Program-made: the position numbers and the translations under genes | Part shown: positions 17,239 to 28,186 of the stretch, in pieces | Numbering within the stretch: position 1 is the first letter of the stretch | Layout: each line of letters starts with the position of its first letter | The notes under the pieces: generated by a model | What the model was told of the DNA's origin: nothing | What the model saw: only the letters and a program-made list of their open reading frames with translations | Database searches by the model: none | Assembly: GCF_014155765.1 (NCBI RefSeq) | Contig: NZ_SCKT01000001.1 | Coordinates: 1,178,001-1,242,000, forward strand | Reading direction: 5' to 3' | DNA: 64,000 bases | From: Pantoea dispersa | GTDB lineage: Bacteria > Pseudomonadota > Gammaproteobacteria > Enterobacterales > Enterobacteriaceae

Positions 17239-18954
17239 ATGCGACAGCTTCATCGGGTTAATCAGTTTCAGCGCCTGTGGCAGCTTAGCCAGGGCGAAGC
17301 GCAGCGCATCAGCGTTGCGGCCATGGCGCAGCACTGCTATTGCAGCGAGCGCCACGTGCGTACCCTGCTGCGGCAGTGGCAGCAGGCGGGCTGGCTGCAG
17401 TGGCACGGTGCGGCGGGACGCGGTAAACAGGGCGAACTGCGCTTTCTGCTCTCTCCCGAACAGCTGCGTCAGCAATTGCTCAGCCAGCAGCTGGCAGCCG
17501 GTGAAGCGGTACAGGCACTGCAGGTACTGGATGTCGCGCCTGAACGGCTGGTGAAAATGCTGCGCCCACTGATGGGCGGCCAGTGGCAGAATCAGGCGCC
17601 GGTGCTGCGCATTCCCTATTATCGCGCGATGGAAGCGCTGGATCCGCTGCAGCTCACCGGACGCGCCGAGCAGCATCTGGTACGCCAGATTTTCTCCGGC
17701 CTGACGCGCTTTAACGCGGATGATGTCGAGGGCGATCTGGCACATCACTGGCAGCACGATGCGCAGGGCCGCGAATGGTATTTCTGGCTGCGGCCACTGC
17801 TCAGCTGGCATAACGACGAACCGGTGCAGGCGGCACAGCTGGTCCAGCAGCTGCAACGAATCATGCAGACGCCGCAGGGCGGCCGTCTGCTGGCGGCGGT
17901 GGAACACATCGATGCACCACATCCGCTGGCGCTGCGTATCCGGTTGCGCACCAGCGATTACTGGCTGCCGCAGCGGCTGGCGCATCAGTTTTGCCTGCTG
18001 CCGCATCCGGAGCATGCCGATATCGGCAGCGGACCATGGCGCCTGACGCACTTTACCCGCGAGCTGGTGCGGCTGGAGAGCCATGCACGCTGGCACCATC
18101 AGCGTCCGCTGATTCAGGTGGTTGAATACTGGATTACGCCGCAGCTGTTCGAGCGCGGGCTGGGCACCAGCTGTCGCCATCCGGTGCAGATCGCCATTGG
18201 CGATCCCGACGAGCTGGACACGCTGCGGCCGGTGGATCGCAGCATCAGTCTCGGTTTCTGTTACCTGGCGCCGCGTTTCTCGGCTCGCTTCAGCCAGGCG
18301 CAGGCCAAAACGCTGCTCGCGCTGATTCAGCACAGCGGCGTCATTCAGCAGCTGCCGCTGGATGAAGGCTTAATTACACCAACCGCAGAGCTGCTGCCCG
18401 GCTGGCCGCTGCCCGCCCCGCACCGCCCGGAGGGCACACTGCCCGCAACGCTGACGCTGCATTATCACCTGCCCATCGAACTGCACGTCATGGCCCAGGC
18501 GCTGGTGCCGCTGCTGGCGGCACAGGGCTGTACCCTCACCTGCGTATTTCACGACGTCAAAAGCTGGCGCGACGACATCGATCTGAGTGACGCCGACATC
18601 ATCATGGGCGACCGTCTGATTGGTGATGCGCCGCAGTTTACCCTGGTGAACTGGCTGGAAAATGATGCGGCCTGGCAACCGCTGCGTCCGGCGGTGCTGC
18701 AGGCACCGCTGCACGCTATCGCCCGTCAGGCCAGTCCGGCACTGCGCAGCGCCGCGATTCATCAGCTGTTTCAGCGGTTAATGCGCGACGGCCATCTGCT
18801 GCCGCTGTTTAACTATCGCTACCAGGTGTTTGCTCCACCAGGCGTCGAAGGTATTCAGCTTAACAGCATGGGCTGGTTCGATTTCACCCGCGCCTGGATC
18901 CCGCCGCCTGCCGCAGGCGGTGCTGTTCAGCCCGCGCCAGAGCCAGTACCATAG
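17239..18954 (+). CDS. ybaE: SgrR-family transcriptional regulator YbaE
   Basis: A 571-residue protein orthologous to E. coli YbaE. The N-terminal winged HTH (about 20-75, [25 protein letters not shown]) is followed by a domain like the oligopeptide-binding SBP_bac_5 fold, the layout of SgrR. Its ligand and targets are unknown. A frame open from 17164 would add 25 residues, but similarity starts at [15 protein letters not shown], so I place the start at 17239; its ribosome site is weak. The C-terminus ends in a Pro/Ala-rich tail. queC follows after 26 bases. Confidence 0.9.
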   Translation: MRQLHRVNQFQRLWQLSQGEAQRISVAAMAQHCYCSERHVRTLLRQWQQAGWLQWHGAAGRGKQGELRFLLSPEQLRQQLLSQQLAAGEAVQALQVLDVAPERLVKMLRPLMGGQWQNQAPVLRIPYYRAMEALDPLQLTGRAEQHLVRQIFSGLTRFNADDVEGDLAHHWQHDAQGREWYFWLRPLLSWHNDEPVQAAQLVQQLQRIMQTPQGGRLLAAVEHIDAPHPLALRIRLRTSDYWLPQRLAHQFCLLPHPEHADIGSGPWRLTHFTRELVRLESHARWHHQRPLIQVVEYWITPQLFERGLGTSCRHPVQIAIGDPDELDTLRPVDRSISLGFCYLAPRFSARFSQAQAKTLLALIQHSGVIQQLPLDEGLITPTAELLPGWPLPAPHRPEGTLPATLTLHYHLPIELHVMAQALVPLLAAQGCTLTCVFHDVKSWRDDIDLSDADIIMGDRLIGDAPQFTLVNWLENDAAWQPLRPAVLQAPLHAIARQASPALRSAAIHQLFQRLMRDGHLLPLFNYRYQVFAPPGVEGIQLNSMGWFDFTRAWIPPPAAGGAVQPAPEPVP

Positions 18955-18980
18955 GCGCACTGATTTATGGGGAAGAAAAC

Positions 18981-19676
18981 ATGAAACGAGCCGTTGTCGT
19001 ATTCAGTGGCGGACAAGACTCCACCACCTGTCTGATTCAGGCGCTGCAGCAGTATGATGAAGTGCACTGCGTGACCTTTGATTATGGTCAGCGCCATCGC
19101 GAAGAGATCAGCGTCGCCGCAGAGCTGGCGCACCAGCTGGGCGCGCGGGCGCACAAAGTGCTGGACGTAACGCTGCTCAATGAACTGGCGGTCAGCAGCC
19201 TGACGCGCGATAACATTCCGGTGCCGGCCTACAATCCACAGGCCAGCGGCCTGCCCAGCACCTTCGTGCCGGGACGTAACATCCTGTTTCTGACGCTGGC
19301 CTCAATTTATGCCTATCAGGTGGAAGCCGAAGCGGTGATCACCGGCGTATGTGAAACCGATTTTTCCGGCTACCCGGATTGCCGCGACGAGTTTGTCAAA
19401 GCGCTGAACAACGCCGTCAGCCTGGGCATGGCGCGCGACGTGCGTTTTGAAACGCCGCTGATGTGGCTGAATAAAGCGGAAACCTGGGCGCTGGCGGACT
19501 ACTGGCAGCAGCTGCCGCTGGTCCGTTCGGAGACGCTGACCTGCTACAACGGCGTTAAAGGCGACGGCTGTGGTGAGTGCGCGGCCTGCCACCTGCGCGC
19601 GCGCGGTCTGGCCGATTACCAGGCCAATGCGGCCAGCGTGATGACGGCGATGAAACAGAAAAGCGGCCTGCGCTAA
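18981..19676 (+). CDS. queC: 7-cyano-7-deazaguanine synthase QueC
   Basis: A 231-residue PP-loop ATPase converting 7-carboxy-7-deazaguanine and ammonia to preQ0, the step before QueF in queuosine synthesis. The PP-loop SGGQDST (9-15) and the zinc-binding cysteines near the C-terminus ([16 protein letters not shown]) are intact. tgt and queA, later enzymes of the same pathway, lie at the other end of this window. Length is the same as in E. coli. Confidence 0.97.
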   Translation: MKRAVVVFSGGQDSTTCLIQALQQYDEVHCVTFDYGQRHREEISVAAELAHQLGARAHKVLDVTLLNELAVSSLTRDNIPVPAYNPQASGLPSTFVPGRNILFLTLASIYAYQVEAEAVITGVCETDFSGYPDCRDEFVKALNNAVSLGMARDVRFETPLMWLNKAETWALADYWQQLPLVRSETLTCYNGVKGDGCGECAACHLRARGLADYQANAASVMTAMKQKSGLR

Positions 19677-19720
19677 TTGCGGCCGCGCTGCGGGCTGGCG
19701 TGCTTTCGGGGCATGCCAGC

Positions 19721-20128
19721 TCAGGAAGGCGCGGTCATCAATGCCGCCAGGCGTTCACGTAACTCCCCTGCCAGCGGCACGGTTTTTTGCGTGCGCAAAT
19801 CGATGCAGACGAAAGTCAGCGCCGCGTCCGCCACCAGCGTGTTGTCTCCTGCCAGCACCACCCGCTGTAAAATAATGCCGCTTTTGCCGTTGAGCTGCGA
19901 GACCTCGCTCTCAATGTGCAGCACGTCGCCCAGCACCGCCGGACGACGATAGTTAATGTTGATATTCACCACCACAAACGCCAGCTGTTGCTCCAGCAGC
20001 CAGTGAAAGGCATCGGCATCTTCCAGCCACTGCCAGCGCGCCTCTTCCAGAAATTCCAGGTAGCGCGCATTGTTCACATGCTGATAGACGTCAAGATGAT
20101 AGCCGCGCACTTTGATGGTGGTTTGCAT
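19721..20128 (-). CDS. fadM: Long-chain acyl-CoA thioesterase FadM (YbaW, thioesterase III)
   Basis: A 135-residue single-hotdog 4HBT-type thioesterase, with the active-site segment YHLDVYQHVNNARYLEFLEEARW. It hydrolyses long-chain acyl-CoAs that resist beta-oxidation. Convergent with queC over 44 bases that contain an imperfect 8-bp hairpin (around 19696-19722). Length and neighbours match E. coli. Confidence 0.93.
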   Translation of the reverse strand: MQTTIKVRGYHLDVYQHVNNARYLEFLEEARWQWLEDADAFHWLLEQQLAFVVVNININYRRPAVLGDVLHIESEVSQLNGKSGIILQRVVLAGDNTLVADAALTFVCIDLRTQKTVPLAGELRERLAALMTAPS

Positions 20129-20229
20129 GATTGCTCCTGTTCAGGCTGTGAATGACAACTGGTTGGACCTGTTGAGCATAGCACAGCCTGATGGGCCGCT
20201 TTAGCAATCCTTCAGAGTCGCGAGCCGCT

Positions 20230-20625
<396 letters not shown>

Positions 20626-20636
20626 TCAGAAATGGA

Positions 20637-20658
20637 AAAGGCCGCAGAAGCGGCCTTT
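20637..20658 (-). terminator. ppiD terminator
   Basis: A 9-bp stem (20637-20645 with 20650-20658), 4-base loop and a short T run in the minus direction lie 35 bases after the ppiD stop codon. Confidence 0.8.
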
Positions 20659-20692
20659 CGGTATTGCAGCAGTTTACCTTTTTTTGTGAGGC

Positions 20693-22561
20693 TTACTGGT
20701 TTTGTGCGGCGGCGCCGTACTTAATCTTCGCCTCTTTACGCAGGTTTTCCAGCAGCGCTTCAAAGGCAATCTGCGCGTTGTTTTGCGTCACGCCTTTCAC
20801 CATTTCGTCGATCTGCGCCTGCGGCATGTTGCCCGCGCTGACCTTATCCAGCGCGACCAGTACCACGTTGCCCTGCATATCTTCGCTGACACCCCACGAC
20901 GGCTGGTTATCCGCTGGCTGTGGCAGGTTGAATGCGGCCTGTGCCACCGGATCCTGCGCGTTGCGATCGACGGTTTTGCTGGCGCTCAGCGTCAGGCCAG
21001 CCGCCTGCAGCGCGTCCTGTTTGCCCGCTTTCAGCTCGGTCAGCAATTTGTCTGCCTGCGCTTTGGCCTGCTGCGTCGCTTTGTCATGCTTCAGGCTGTC
21101 GGCAATCTGCGCTTTGACCTGATCCAGCGGTTTAACCGCTTCCGGTTTGTGCTCGCTGATGCGCAACACAAACGCCCGATCGCCATCGACGCTGATGATG
21201 TCAGAGTTGTTGCCCGGCGCGCCGTTCTGACCGGTCAGGCCACCGTTGAAGATCGCCTGTTTAACCGCATCGAAATCGAGATCGGCCGGCACGTTATCGC
21301 GGGTGATCCAGCCCGTTTCCACCACTTTCAGGCCAGATGCCTGTGCGGCGCCCGCCAGAGATTCGTTGTCGTTGCTGGCGGCTTCGCTCACCTTCTGCTG
21401 CATCTTATAGAAGGCGTCGACGGCTTTTTCCTGCTTCACTTTATCCGCCACCGCGTCGTGCACCTCCGCCAGCGGTTTAACCTGCTCTGGCTGGATATCG
21501 TCCAGACGCACCACCAGGAAACCGACTGAGGACTTGATCACGCCAGACAGCTGGCCTTTCTGCGTCAGGTTGGCGTTTTTCAGCTCATCCGGCGTGGTGT
21601 TCGGCTCCAGCCAGCCCATGTCGCCGCCTTTACGCGCAGAGATTGGGTCGATGGATTTGCTCTTCGCCAGCGTGGCGAAATCCTCGCCCTTTTTCAGCGC
21701 ATCCAGCACCGCGTTGGCATCGGCTTCGGTTTTGGTCTGAATGATGCTGTAACGGTTGCGCTGCGGCTGTGAATAGTCGGCTTTGTGCTGATCGTACCAG
21801 CTCTGAATATCCGCTTCGCTGGCGTTCTCCTGCAGGCTGGCCGCATCCATTTTGATGTAGCTGACGCGGAACTGCTCAGGTGCCATAAAGCTGCTCTGAT
21901 GCTGCTGGTAGTACTGATTGATTTCGTCGTCGCTGGCGGTTTGTTTCGCGGCCAGCGCATTAACGTCAATCACCGCCTGACGAATCTCACGCTGCTGCGA
22001 GACCAGATCCACCAGCTTGCTGGTTTCACCCTTCAGCATGAAGTCGGTATTGGCGATGGCGTTGATCAACTGCTGCGTCGCCAGCTGCTTGCGCAGCGCT
22101 TCGGCGTACTGATCGGCACTGAAGCCCATGCTGGCGATCAGGCCGTTGTATTTCGCGTTGTCGAACTTACCGTTGGTCTGGAAAGCCTGCTGATTGAAAA
22201 TAGCCTGCTTCACCTGATCGTCGCTGATGCCAATGTGCAGATCTTTGATGTACTGATCGAGCAGCGCCTGATCGATCAACTGTGACAGCGCCTGCTGGCG
22301 CATCTGCTGCATGTAGCCGTCGTTGCTGGCCAGCTGCGAGAACTGGTCGCCCAGCATCTGCTGCTGACGGTTGCGCTCGTTGTTAAACGCCTGTTCCAGC
22401 TCACCGCGGCTAATTTCATGGCCGTTCACTTTGGCAGCGTAATCGCTGTTACCGCCAATCAGGTAGTTGCCCACCCCGGTCAGTACGAATGACAGGATGA
22501 TCAATCCCAGAATGATCTTGAGCACGACATGGTTCGACGCCGCGCGTAAATTGTCCATCAT
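20693..22561 (-). CDS. ppiD: Periplasmic folding chaperone PpiD
   Basis: A 622-residue inner-membrane anchored chaperone that works beside SecYEG on emerging periplasmic proteins. It has one N-terminal transmembrane helix (about 16-34, VLKIILGLIILSFVLTGVG), a SurA-like N domain, one parvulin-type PPIase domain (around 265-360, GEDFATLAKSKSIDPISARKGGDMGWLE), and a C-terminal chaperone region. The upstream extension to 22654 is rejected; similarity begins at MMDNLRAASN. It follows hupB, as in E. coli. Confidence 0.96.
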   Translation of the reverse strand: MMDNLRAASNHVVLKIILGLIILSFVLTGVGNYLIGGNSDYAAKVNGHEISRGELEQAFNNERNRQQQMLGDQFSQLASNDGYMQQMRQQALSQLIDQALLDQYIKDLHIGISDDQVKQAIFNQQAFQTNGKFDNAKYNGLIASMGFSADQYAEALRKQLATQQLINAIANTDFMLKGETSKLVDLVSQQREIRQAVIDVNALAAKQTASDDEINQYYQQHQSSFMAPEQFRVSYIKMDAASLQENASEADIQSWYDQHKADYSQPQRNRYSIIQTKTEADANAVLDALKKGEDFATLAKSKSIDPISARKGGDMGWLEPNTTPDELKNANLTQKGQLSGVIKSSVGFLVVRLDDIQPEQVKPLAEVHDAVADKVKQEKAVDAFYKMQQKVSEAASNDNESLAGAAQASGLKVVETGWITRDNVPADLDFDAVKQAIFNGGLTGQNGAPGNNSDIISVDGDRAFVLRISEHKPEAVKPLDQVKAQIADSLKHDKATQQAKAQADKLLTELKAGKQDALQAAGLTLSASKTVDRNAQDPVAQAAFNLPQPADNQPSWGVSEDMQGNVVLVALDKVSAGNMPQAQIDEMVKGVTQNNAQIAFEALLENLRKEAKIKYGAAAQNQ

Positions 22562-22694
22562 GGTATGACAACACTCCGCTGTAGTGTGGATGTAAAGCTC
22601 TGACACGATGTCATCATCGTGCAGCTGCGGTTCAGGCTGGCAGCTGGCAACCATGCGGAGACTGAAGCCAGCGGCTAAAGTCGCGCATCAAGAT

Positions 22695-22723
22695 AAAAAA
22701 AGGCACATCAAAAATGATGTGCC
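22695..22723 (-). terminator. hupB terminator
   Basis: A 9-bp stem (22702-22710 with 22715-22723), 4-base loop, and on the minus strand a run of T (22695-22701): a textbook intrinsic terminator between hupB and ppiD. Confidence 0.92.
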
Positions 22724-22798
22724 CGTATGTTACATGAGAACGCCTTTTTCGTCCTCAATCCATGGAAGAAAATGCTTCGATGGACAGGTCAGCGGTCA

Positions 22799-23071
22799 TT
22801 AATTGACGGCGTCTTTCAGTGCTTTACCTGCACGGAAGCCCGGTACTTTACCAGCCGGGATGGTGATTTCTTTACCGGTTTGTGGGTTACGGCCGGTGCG
22901 GGCAGCACGCTCGCGTACAGAGAAGGTACCGAAACCGACCAGTGCCACTTCGTCACCGCCTTTCAGCGCGTCAGAAACGGAGCCCATGAATGCATCTAAC
23001 ACACGTCCCGCTGCCGCTTTAGAAATGTCAGCGTCTGCAGCAATTTTGTCGATCAACTGTGACTTATTCAC
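22799..23071 (-). CDS. hupB: DNA-binding protein HU-beta
   Basis: A 90-residue HU-beta, nucleoid-associated protein that bends DNA as an HU-alpha/beta dimer. The DNA-binding arm [20 protein letters not shown] is intact. I place the start at the GTG of [10 protein letters not shown] because gagggg then has proper spacing and the product has the canonical 90 residues; the ATG three codons earlier touches the Shine-Dalgarno. E. coli hupB also starts with GTG. Confidence 0.96.
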   Translation of the reverse strand: MNKSQLIDKIAADADISKAAAGRVLDAFMGSVSDALKGGDEVALVGFGTFSVRERAARTGRNPQTGKEITIPAGKVPGFRAGKALKDAVN

Positions 23072-23220
23072 TCTCTTCATCCCCTCTTTTATTATTCACT
23101 CGCACCCGCGCTTCCCGCCCGGTGCGAACGCGCAGCCAGTTATATCAAGCCTGTAGAGCTGAAACAACGGTATTCATCTTAATCGTTGATCCAGCAGCCC
23201 CCTAAATTAGCGGCACAAAA

Positions 23221-23254
23221 AAAAGCTGGCAAGCCCGATTTGGCCTGCCAGCTT
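23221..23254 (-). terminator. lon terminator
   Basis: A 9-bp stem (23223-23231 with 23246-23254) with a 14-base loop is followed on the minus strand by a T run; it lies 30 bases after the lon stop. Confidence 0.8.
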
Positions 23255-23283
23255 CGCTTTTTAGCGCTTTTTGTCGCTAATCA

Positions 23284-25638
23284 CTATTTTGCCGTGGCAA
23301 CCTGCATCCCGTACGGGGCATTTTCCAGCGCCAGGCTCAGCACTTCTTCAATACGCTTCACCGGATGGATCGACAGATCGGCAATCACGTTCTGTGGAAT
23401 CTCTTCCAGATCGCGCTTGTTTTCGTCCGGGATCAGCACGGTTTTGATGCCGCCGCGATGTGCCGCCAGCAGTTTCTCTTTCAGGCCACCAATCGGCAGT
23501 ACCTGACCGCGCAGCGTGATCTCGCCGGTCATCGCCACGTCCGAACGCACCGGGTTACCGGTCAGACAGGAGACCAGTGCGGTACACATCGCGATACCGG
23601 CGCTCGGACCATCTTTCGGCGTCGCCCCTTCCGGTACGTGCACGTGGATGTCACGCTTCTCGTAGAAGTCGCCGTTGATGCCGAGTTTCTCCGCACGGGC
23701 GCGGACTACCGTCAGCGCCGCCTGGATTGACTCCTGCATCACCTCACCGAGTGAACCGGTGTAGGTCAGCTTGCCTTTGCCCGGCACGCAGGCGGTTTCG
23801 ATGGTAAGCAGATCGCCGCCCACTTCGGTCCACGCCAGGCCGGTGACCTGACCAACACGATTTTCGCTGTCGGCACGGCCGTAGTCAAAGCGCTGCACGC
23901 CCAGGAAATCCTTGAGGTTTTCGCCGTTGATTTTGATGCTCTTTTTCGCTTTGTCCATCAGCAGCGCTTTCACCGCTTTACGGCACAGCTTGGAGAGTTC
24001 ACGCTCCAGGCTACGCACGCCCGCTTCACGGGTGTAATAGCGGATAATGCCGATAATGGCGCTGTCGTCAACGCTGATCTCTTTCTCTTTCAGCGCATTA
24101 CGCTCGATCTGCTTCGGCAGCAGGTGCTGCTTAGCGATGTTGAGCTTCTCATCTTCGGTGTAGCCGGAGAGACGAATCACTTCCATACGATCCAGCAGCG
24201 GAGCCGGAATGTTCATGGAGTTAGAGGTAGCCACAAACATCACATCTGACAGATCGTAATCCACTTCCAGATAGTGATCGTTGAACGCAATGTTCTGCTC
24301 CGGATCCAGTACCTCCAGCAGCGCTGAAGCCGGATCGCCGCGCATGTCGGATGACATTTTGTCGATCTCATCCAGCAGGAACAGCGGGTTTTTCACACCG
24401 ACTTTGGCCATTTTCTGGATCAGTTTGCCCGGCATCGACCCGATATAGGTACGACGGTGGCCGCGGATTTCCGCTTCGTCACGCACGCCGCCGAGCGCCA
24501 TACGCACATATTTACGGCCAGTGGCTTTGGCGATTGACTGTCCCAGCGAGGTTTTACCCACGCCCGGCGGTCCGACCAGACACAGAATCGGCCCTTTAAT
24601 TTTGCTGACGCGACTCTGCACCGCAAGATACTCAAGGATACGGTCTTTCACGCGCTCCAGACCGTAATGGTCGGTATCCAGCGTCTCCTGCGCTTTCCGC
24701 AGGTCTTTTTTCACCTTGCTGCGCGCGTTCCACGGTACCTGCACCATCCAGTCGATGTAGCCGCGCACCACGGTGGCTTCCGCTGACATCGGTGACATCA
24801 TTTTCAGCTTCTGCAGTTCAGCTTCGGCCTTATCACGCGCCTCAGCCGGCATTTTCGCCGCGTCGATTTTGCGTTTCAGCGCTTCGTATTCATCCGGCGC
24901 ATCATCCATCTCGCCCAGCTCTTTCTGAATCGCTTTCATTTGCTCATTCAGATAGTACTCGCGCTGGCTTTTCTCCATCTGCTTTTTAACGCGGTTGCGA
25001 ATACGCTTCTCAACCTGCAGCAGATCGATTTCCGATTCCATCATCGCCATGAGATATTCCAGACGCTCATTGATGTCGGACATCTCCAGCACTGACTGTT
25101 TGTCAGCCAGCTTAAGCGGCATGTGCGCCGCCACGGTGTCGGCGAGACGCGCCGCGTCGTCGATGCTGTTGAGTGAAGTCAGCACCTCCGGCGGGATTTT
25201 TTTGTTCAGCTTGATGTAGCCTTCAAACTGATTGATGGCGGTACGCACCAGCACTTCCTGCTCGCGCTCTTCAATTTCCGGCGAGATCAGGTATTCGGCC
25301 TGGGCAACAAAGTGGTCGCCATTGTCCGCTAAAGTGGTGATGTGTGCGCGCTGAAGACCTTCCACCAGCACCTTAACGGTGCCGTCTGGCAGTTTCAGCA
25401 TCTGCAGTACGGAAGCAACGGTCCCTACCGCGAAGAGATCGTTAATACCAGGTTCATCCGTTGAAGCCTCTTTCTGGGCAACCAGCATGATCTTCTTGTC
25501 ATGATCCATCGCCGCTTCGAGGCAACGAATCGATTTTTCCCGACCAACAAACAACGGAATTACCATGTGCGGATAAACCACCACGTCGCGCAACGGCAAC
25601 ACGGGGATTTCAATGCGTTCAGAACGCTCAGGATTCAT
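23284..25638 (-). CDS. lon: ATP-dependent protease Lon
   Basis: A 784-residue cytoplasmic AAA+ protease, the same length as E. coli Lon. The N-terminal LON domain (1-~200) is followed by a coiled-coil segment, the AAA+ module with Walker A GPPGVGKT and Walker [11 protein letters not shown], and the peptidase with catalytic Ser679 ([11 protein letters not shown]) and Lys722. It degrades misfolded and regulatory proteins. A sigma-32-type promoter lies upstream, in line with heat-shock induction. Confidence 0.98.
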   Translation of the reverse strand: MNPERSERIEIPVLPLRDVVVYPHMVIPLFVGREKSIRCLEAAMDHDKKIMLVAQKEASTDEPGINDLFAVGTVASVLQMLKLPDGTVKVLVEGLQRAHITTLADNGDHFVAQAEYLISPEIEEREQEVLVRTAINQFEGYIKLNKKIPPEVLTSLNSIDDAARLADTVAAHMPLKLADKQSVLEMSDINERLEYLMAMMESEIDLLQVEKRIRNRVKKQMEKSQREYYLNEQMKAIQKELGEMDDAPDEYEALKRKIDAAKMPAEARDKAEAELQKLKMMSPMSAEATVVRGYIDWMVQVPWNARSKVKKDLRKAQETLDTDHYGLERVKDRILEYLAVQSRVSKIKGPILCLVGPPGVGKTSLGQSIAKATGRKYVRMALGGVRDEAEIRGHRRTYIGSMPGKLIQKMAKVGVKNPLFLLDEIDKMSSDMRGDPASALLEVLDPEQNIAFNDHYLEVDYDLSDVMFVATSNSMNIPAPLLDRMEVIRLSGYTEDEKLNIAKQHLLPKQIERNALKEKEISVDDSAIIGIIRYYTREAGVRSLERELSKLCRKAVKALLMDKAKKSIKINGENLKDFLGVQRFDYGRADSENRVGQVTGLAWTEVGGDLLTIETACVPGKGKLTYTGSLGEVMQESIQAALTVVRARAEKLGINGDFYEKRDIHVHVPEGATPKDGPSAGIAMCTALVSCLTGNPVRSDVAMTGEITLRGQVLPIGGLKEKLLAAHRGGIKTVLIPDENKRDLEEIPQNVIADLSIHPVKRIEEVLSLALENAPYGMQVATAK

Positions 25639-25724
25639 AGAGCTCTCTCTTAGTTTAATGTCCGCCAGGTGATGGGAACCGCGTGATACAGGCTGTATGC
25701 AGTTAGACCCACAGGATTATGAGT

Positions 25725-25752
25725 ATATGGGGATGCTTGCACGACATTCAAT
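25725..25752 (-). promoter_or_regulatory. Sigma-32 heat-shock promoter of lon
   Basis: On the minus strand TTGAA (25747-25751) is followed after 14 bases by CCCCATAT (25725-25732), matching the sigma-32 consensus and closely resembling the known E. coli lon promoter. Confidence 0.85.
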
Positions 25753-25772
25753 GTCACAGAGGTGAGAAAAAT

Positions 25773-25800
25773 AAAAGGGGAAACATTTTCCCCTTTTTTA
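25773..25800 (-). terminator. clpX terminator
   Basis: An 11-bp stem (25773-25783 with 25787-25797) with 3-base loop is A/T-flanked on both sides; it follows clpX by 28 bases and precedes the lon promoter. Confidence 0.85.
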
Positions 25801-25827
25801 AGATAACAACGCGGTGTAATTGATTAT

Positions 25828-27099
25828 TTATTCGCCAGAAGCCTGGGCTTCATGCTTACCGTAAATCAGCATCGGGTCAGATTGCCCCTCGATTACTGAC
25901 TCATCGATCACCACTTTCTCTACGCCTTCCATTGATGGCAGGTCGTACATGGTTTCGAGCAGCGCCGCTTCTACGATAGAACGCAGACCACGTGCCCCGG
26001 TTTTACGCGAGTTGGCTTTTTTCGCAATCGCCGTCAGCGCTTCGTCACGGAACTCCAGCTCCACGCCTTCCAGGTTAAACAGCGCCTGATACTGCTTGGT
26101 CAGCGCGTTTTTCGGTTCACGCAGGATCTGGATCAGCGCTTCTTCGCTCAGCTCGTTGAGCGTCGCCACCACCGGCAGACGACCAATGAACTCCGGAATC
26201 AGACCAAATTTGATCAGATCTTCCGGCTCAACCTGTGACAGCAACTCGCCTTCGCTGGCTTTCTGCGATTTACCTTTGACGGTCGCGCCAAAGCCAATAC
26301 CGGAGCCGGTTTCAACACGCTGTGAAATCACTTTATCAAGGCCGGCAAACGCACCGCCACAGATAAACAGGATTTTCGAGGTGTCGACCTGCAGAAACTC
26401 CTGCTGCGGATGCTTACGTCCACCCTGCGGCGGCACGGCAGCCACTGTGCCTTCAATCAGTTTCAGCAGCGCCTGCTGCACGCCTTCACCTGACACATCA
26501 CGGGTGATAGACGGGTTGTCTGATTTACGGGAAATCTTATCGATTTCATCGATGTACACGATGCCGCGCTGCGCTTTCTGTACGTCGTAGTCGCACTTCT
26601 GCAGCAGTTTCTGGATGATGTTTTCCACATCCTCGCCCACGTAACCGGCTTCGGTCAGCGTGGTGGCATCCGCCATGGTGAAAGGCACATCCAGCAGGCG
26701 CGCCAGCGTTTCCGCCAGCAGGGTCTTACCGCTACCGGTTGGACCGATCAGCAGAATGTTACTTTTGCCCAGTTCAATCCCGTTGCTGGTGTCGCCGTTA
26801 CGCAGACGTTTGTAGTGGTTGTACACCGCCACCGCCAGCACTTTTTTCGCCTTCTCCTGACCGATAACATAATCGTCAAGGTGATGGCGGATCTCATGCG
26901 GCGTCGGGAGCGCGCTGCGCTCGCGGTGCGGGGCCACTTCTTTAATCTCTTCGCGAATGATGTCGTTACACAGATCGACACACTCGTCGCAAATATACAC
27001 TGACGGCCCGGCAATCAGCTTACGGACTTCATGCTGGCTTTTGCCGCAGAAAGAGCAGTACAGCAACTTACCTGAACCGTCTTTGCGCTTATCTGTCAT
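25828..27099 (-). CDS. clpX: ATP-dependent unfoldase ClpX
   Basis: A 423-residue hexameric unfoldase of ClpXP. The N-terminal zinc-binding domain has paired cysteines (CSFCGKSQ ... CDECVDLC). The AAA+ module has Walker A GPTGSGKT, Walker B DEIDK and pore loop GYVGED. The IGF loop that docks on ClpP is present ([12 protein letters not shown]), as is the RKH loop (GGRKHPQQ). It is co-transcribed with clpP, which ends 127 bases upstream. Confidence 0.98.
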   Translation of the reverse strand: MTDKRKDGSGKLLYCSFCGKSQHEVRKLIAGPSVYICDECVDLCNDIIREEIKEVAPHRERSALPTPHEIRHHLDDYVIGQEKAKKVLAVAVYNHYKRLRNGDTSNGIELGKSNILLIGPTGSGKTLLAETLARLLDVPFTMADATTLTEAGYVGEDVENIIQKLLQKCDYDVQKAQRGIVYIDEIDKISRKSDNPSITRDVSGEGVQQALLKLIEGTVAAVPPQGGRKHPQQEFLQVDTSKILFICGGAFAGLDKVISQRVETGSGIGFGATVKGKSQKASEGELLSQVEPEDLIKFGLIPEFIGRLPVVATLNELSEEALIQILREPKNALTKQYQALFNLEGVELEFRDEALTAIAKKANSRKTGARGLRSIVEAALLETMYDLPSMEGVEKVVIDESVIEGQSDPMLIYGKHEAQASGE

Positions 27100-27226
27100 C
27101 AGCTAACCTCTTTTCGTTCTCAGACCTAATTGGTGTACGGCAATGGCCGCACAGCAACGGCCGATATGCATGCAACTCACCTGTCTGCACCCGTTAACTA
27201 TAGCGTAAGGGGCAGACAGATGTGTC

Positions 27227-27850
27227 TTATTGGCGATGCGTCAGGATGGAGTCGACCAGGCCATACTCTACCGCTTCGCTGGCAGAGAGGAAACGATCGC
27301 GCTCGGTGTCGCGTTCAATCTGCTCCAGCGATTTGCCGGTATGTTCCGCCATAAGCTCATTCATACGCTGCTTCACTTTCAGGATTTCACGCGCATGGAT
27401 CTCAATATCCGTCGCCTGGCCCTGATAGCCGCCCAGCGGCTGGTGAATCATCACGCGTGAGTTTGGCAGACAGAAGCGCTTGCCTTTGGTCCCCGCCGTC
27501 AGCAGGAATGCGCCCATCGAACAGGCCTGGCCCATACAGATGGTGCTCACGTCCGGCTTGATGAACTTCATTGTGTCATAAATCGACATACCGGCGGTAA
27601 TCACACCACCTGGCGAGTTAATGTAGAGGTAAATGTCTTTTTCAGGATTCTCAGCTTCCAGAAACAGCATCTGCGCCACAATCAGGTTCGCCATGTGATC
27701 CTCAACCTGACCGGTCAGGAAGATCACGCGCTCTTTAAGCAGGCGGGAGTAGATGTCGTAAGAACGCTCGCCGCGCGAGGTTTGTTCGACCACCATTGGC
27801 ACCAGCGCATTGGTTGGTGCAGTAAATTCACGATCGCCACTGTATGACAT
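27227..27850 (-). CDS. clpP: ClpP protease proteolytic subunit
   Basis: A 207-residue serine peptidase forming the tetradecameric chamber used by ClpX and ClpA. The catalytic triad is visible at precursor positions S111 (GQACSMGAF), H136 (MIHQPLGG) and D185. A short N-terminal propeptide (about 14 residues) is expected to be removed. Length equals E. coli. A sigma-32-type promoter lies about 150 bases upstream. Confidence 0.98.
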   Translation of the reverse strand: MSYSGDREFTAPTNALVPMVVEQTSRGERSYDIYSRLLKERVIFLTGQVEDHMANLIVAQMLFLEAENPEKDIYLYINSPGGVITAGMSIYDTMKFIKPDVSTICMGQACSMGAFLLTAGTKGKRFCLPNSRVMIHQPLGGYQGQATDIEIHAREILKVKQRMNELMAEHTGKSLEQIERDTERDRFLSASEAVEYGLVDSILTHRQ

Positions 27851-27994
27851 TACCGTCTCCTGATAAATTTCATTGGCAACATTCTGTACCGATTTTACGC
27901 GAGGCGCGCGGCGAAAACTATGCGCAGCGGTCTCGTTCCGACATAACAGGACGGTTAATCAGCCAGTCTTACTGTTTTCACGCATTCTCCCTGT

Positions 27995-28023
27995 ATCTGG
28001 GGATGCAGCCCAGTTGTTTCAAG
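27995..28023 (-). promoter_or_regulatory. Sigma-32 heat-shock promoter of clpP-clpX
   Basis: On the minus strand CTTGAAA (28017-28023), 14 bases, then CCCCAGAT (27995-28002): a near-consensus sigma-32 promoter. The rest of the 336-base clpP-tig gap holds the tig terminator and no gene that I can see. Confidence 0.82.
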
Positions 28024-28133
28024 CATAACAACCTTTTCCCCATTCGCTAACACGGAAAAACAGCTTAGCGAAGAATTTGCCGATTAATTAGTCAAATAGC
28101 GCACAAATGTGGTTGGTTTCCACCAGAAACGAA

Positions 28134-28163
28134 AAAGCCCGCGACACAGCGGTCGCGGGCTTT
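28134..28163 (-). terminator. tig terminator
   Basis: A perfect 12-bp stem (28134-28145 with 28152-28163), GC-rich core, with 6-base loop and a T run in the minus direction, 23 bases after the tig stop. Confidence 0.92.
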
Positions 28164-28186
28164 AGCACTCAGGGTTAACTCACGAA

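Noticed and set aside
27150-27226. 8-bp inverted repeat (CTGTCTGC/GCAGACAG) between clpP and clpX as a terminator
   Set aside because: The loop exceeds 20 bases and no T run follows; clpP and clpX are normally co-transcribed.
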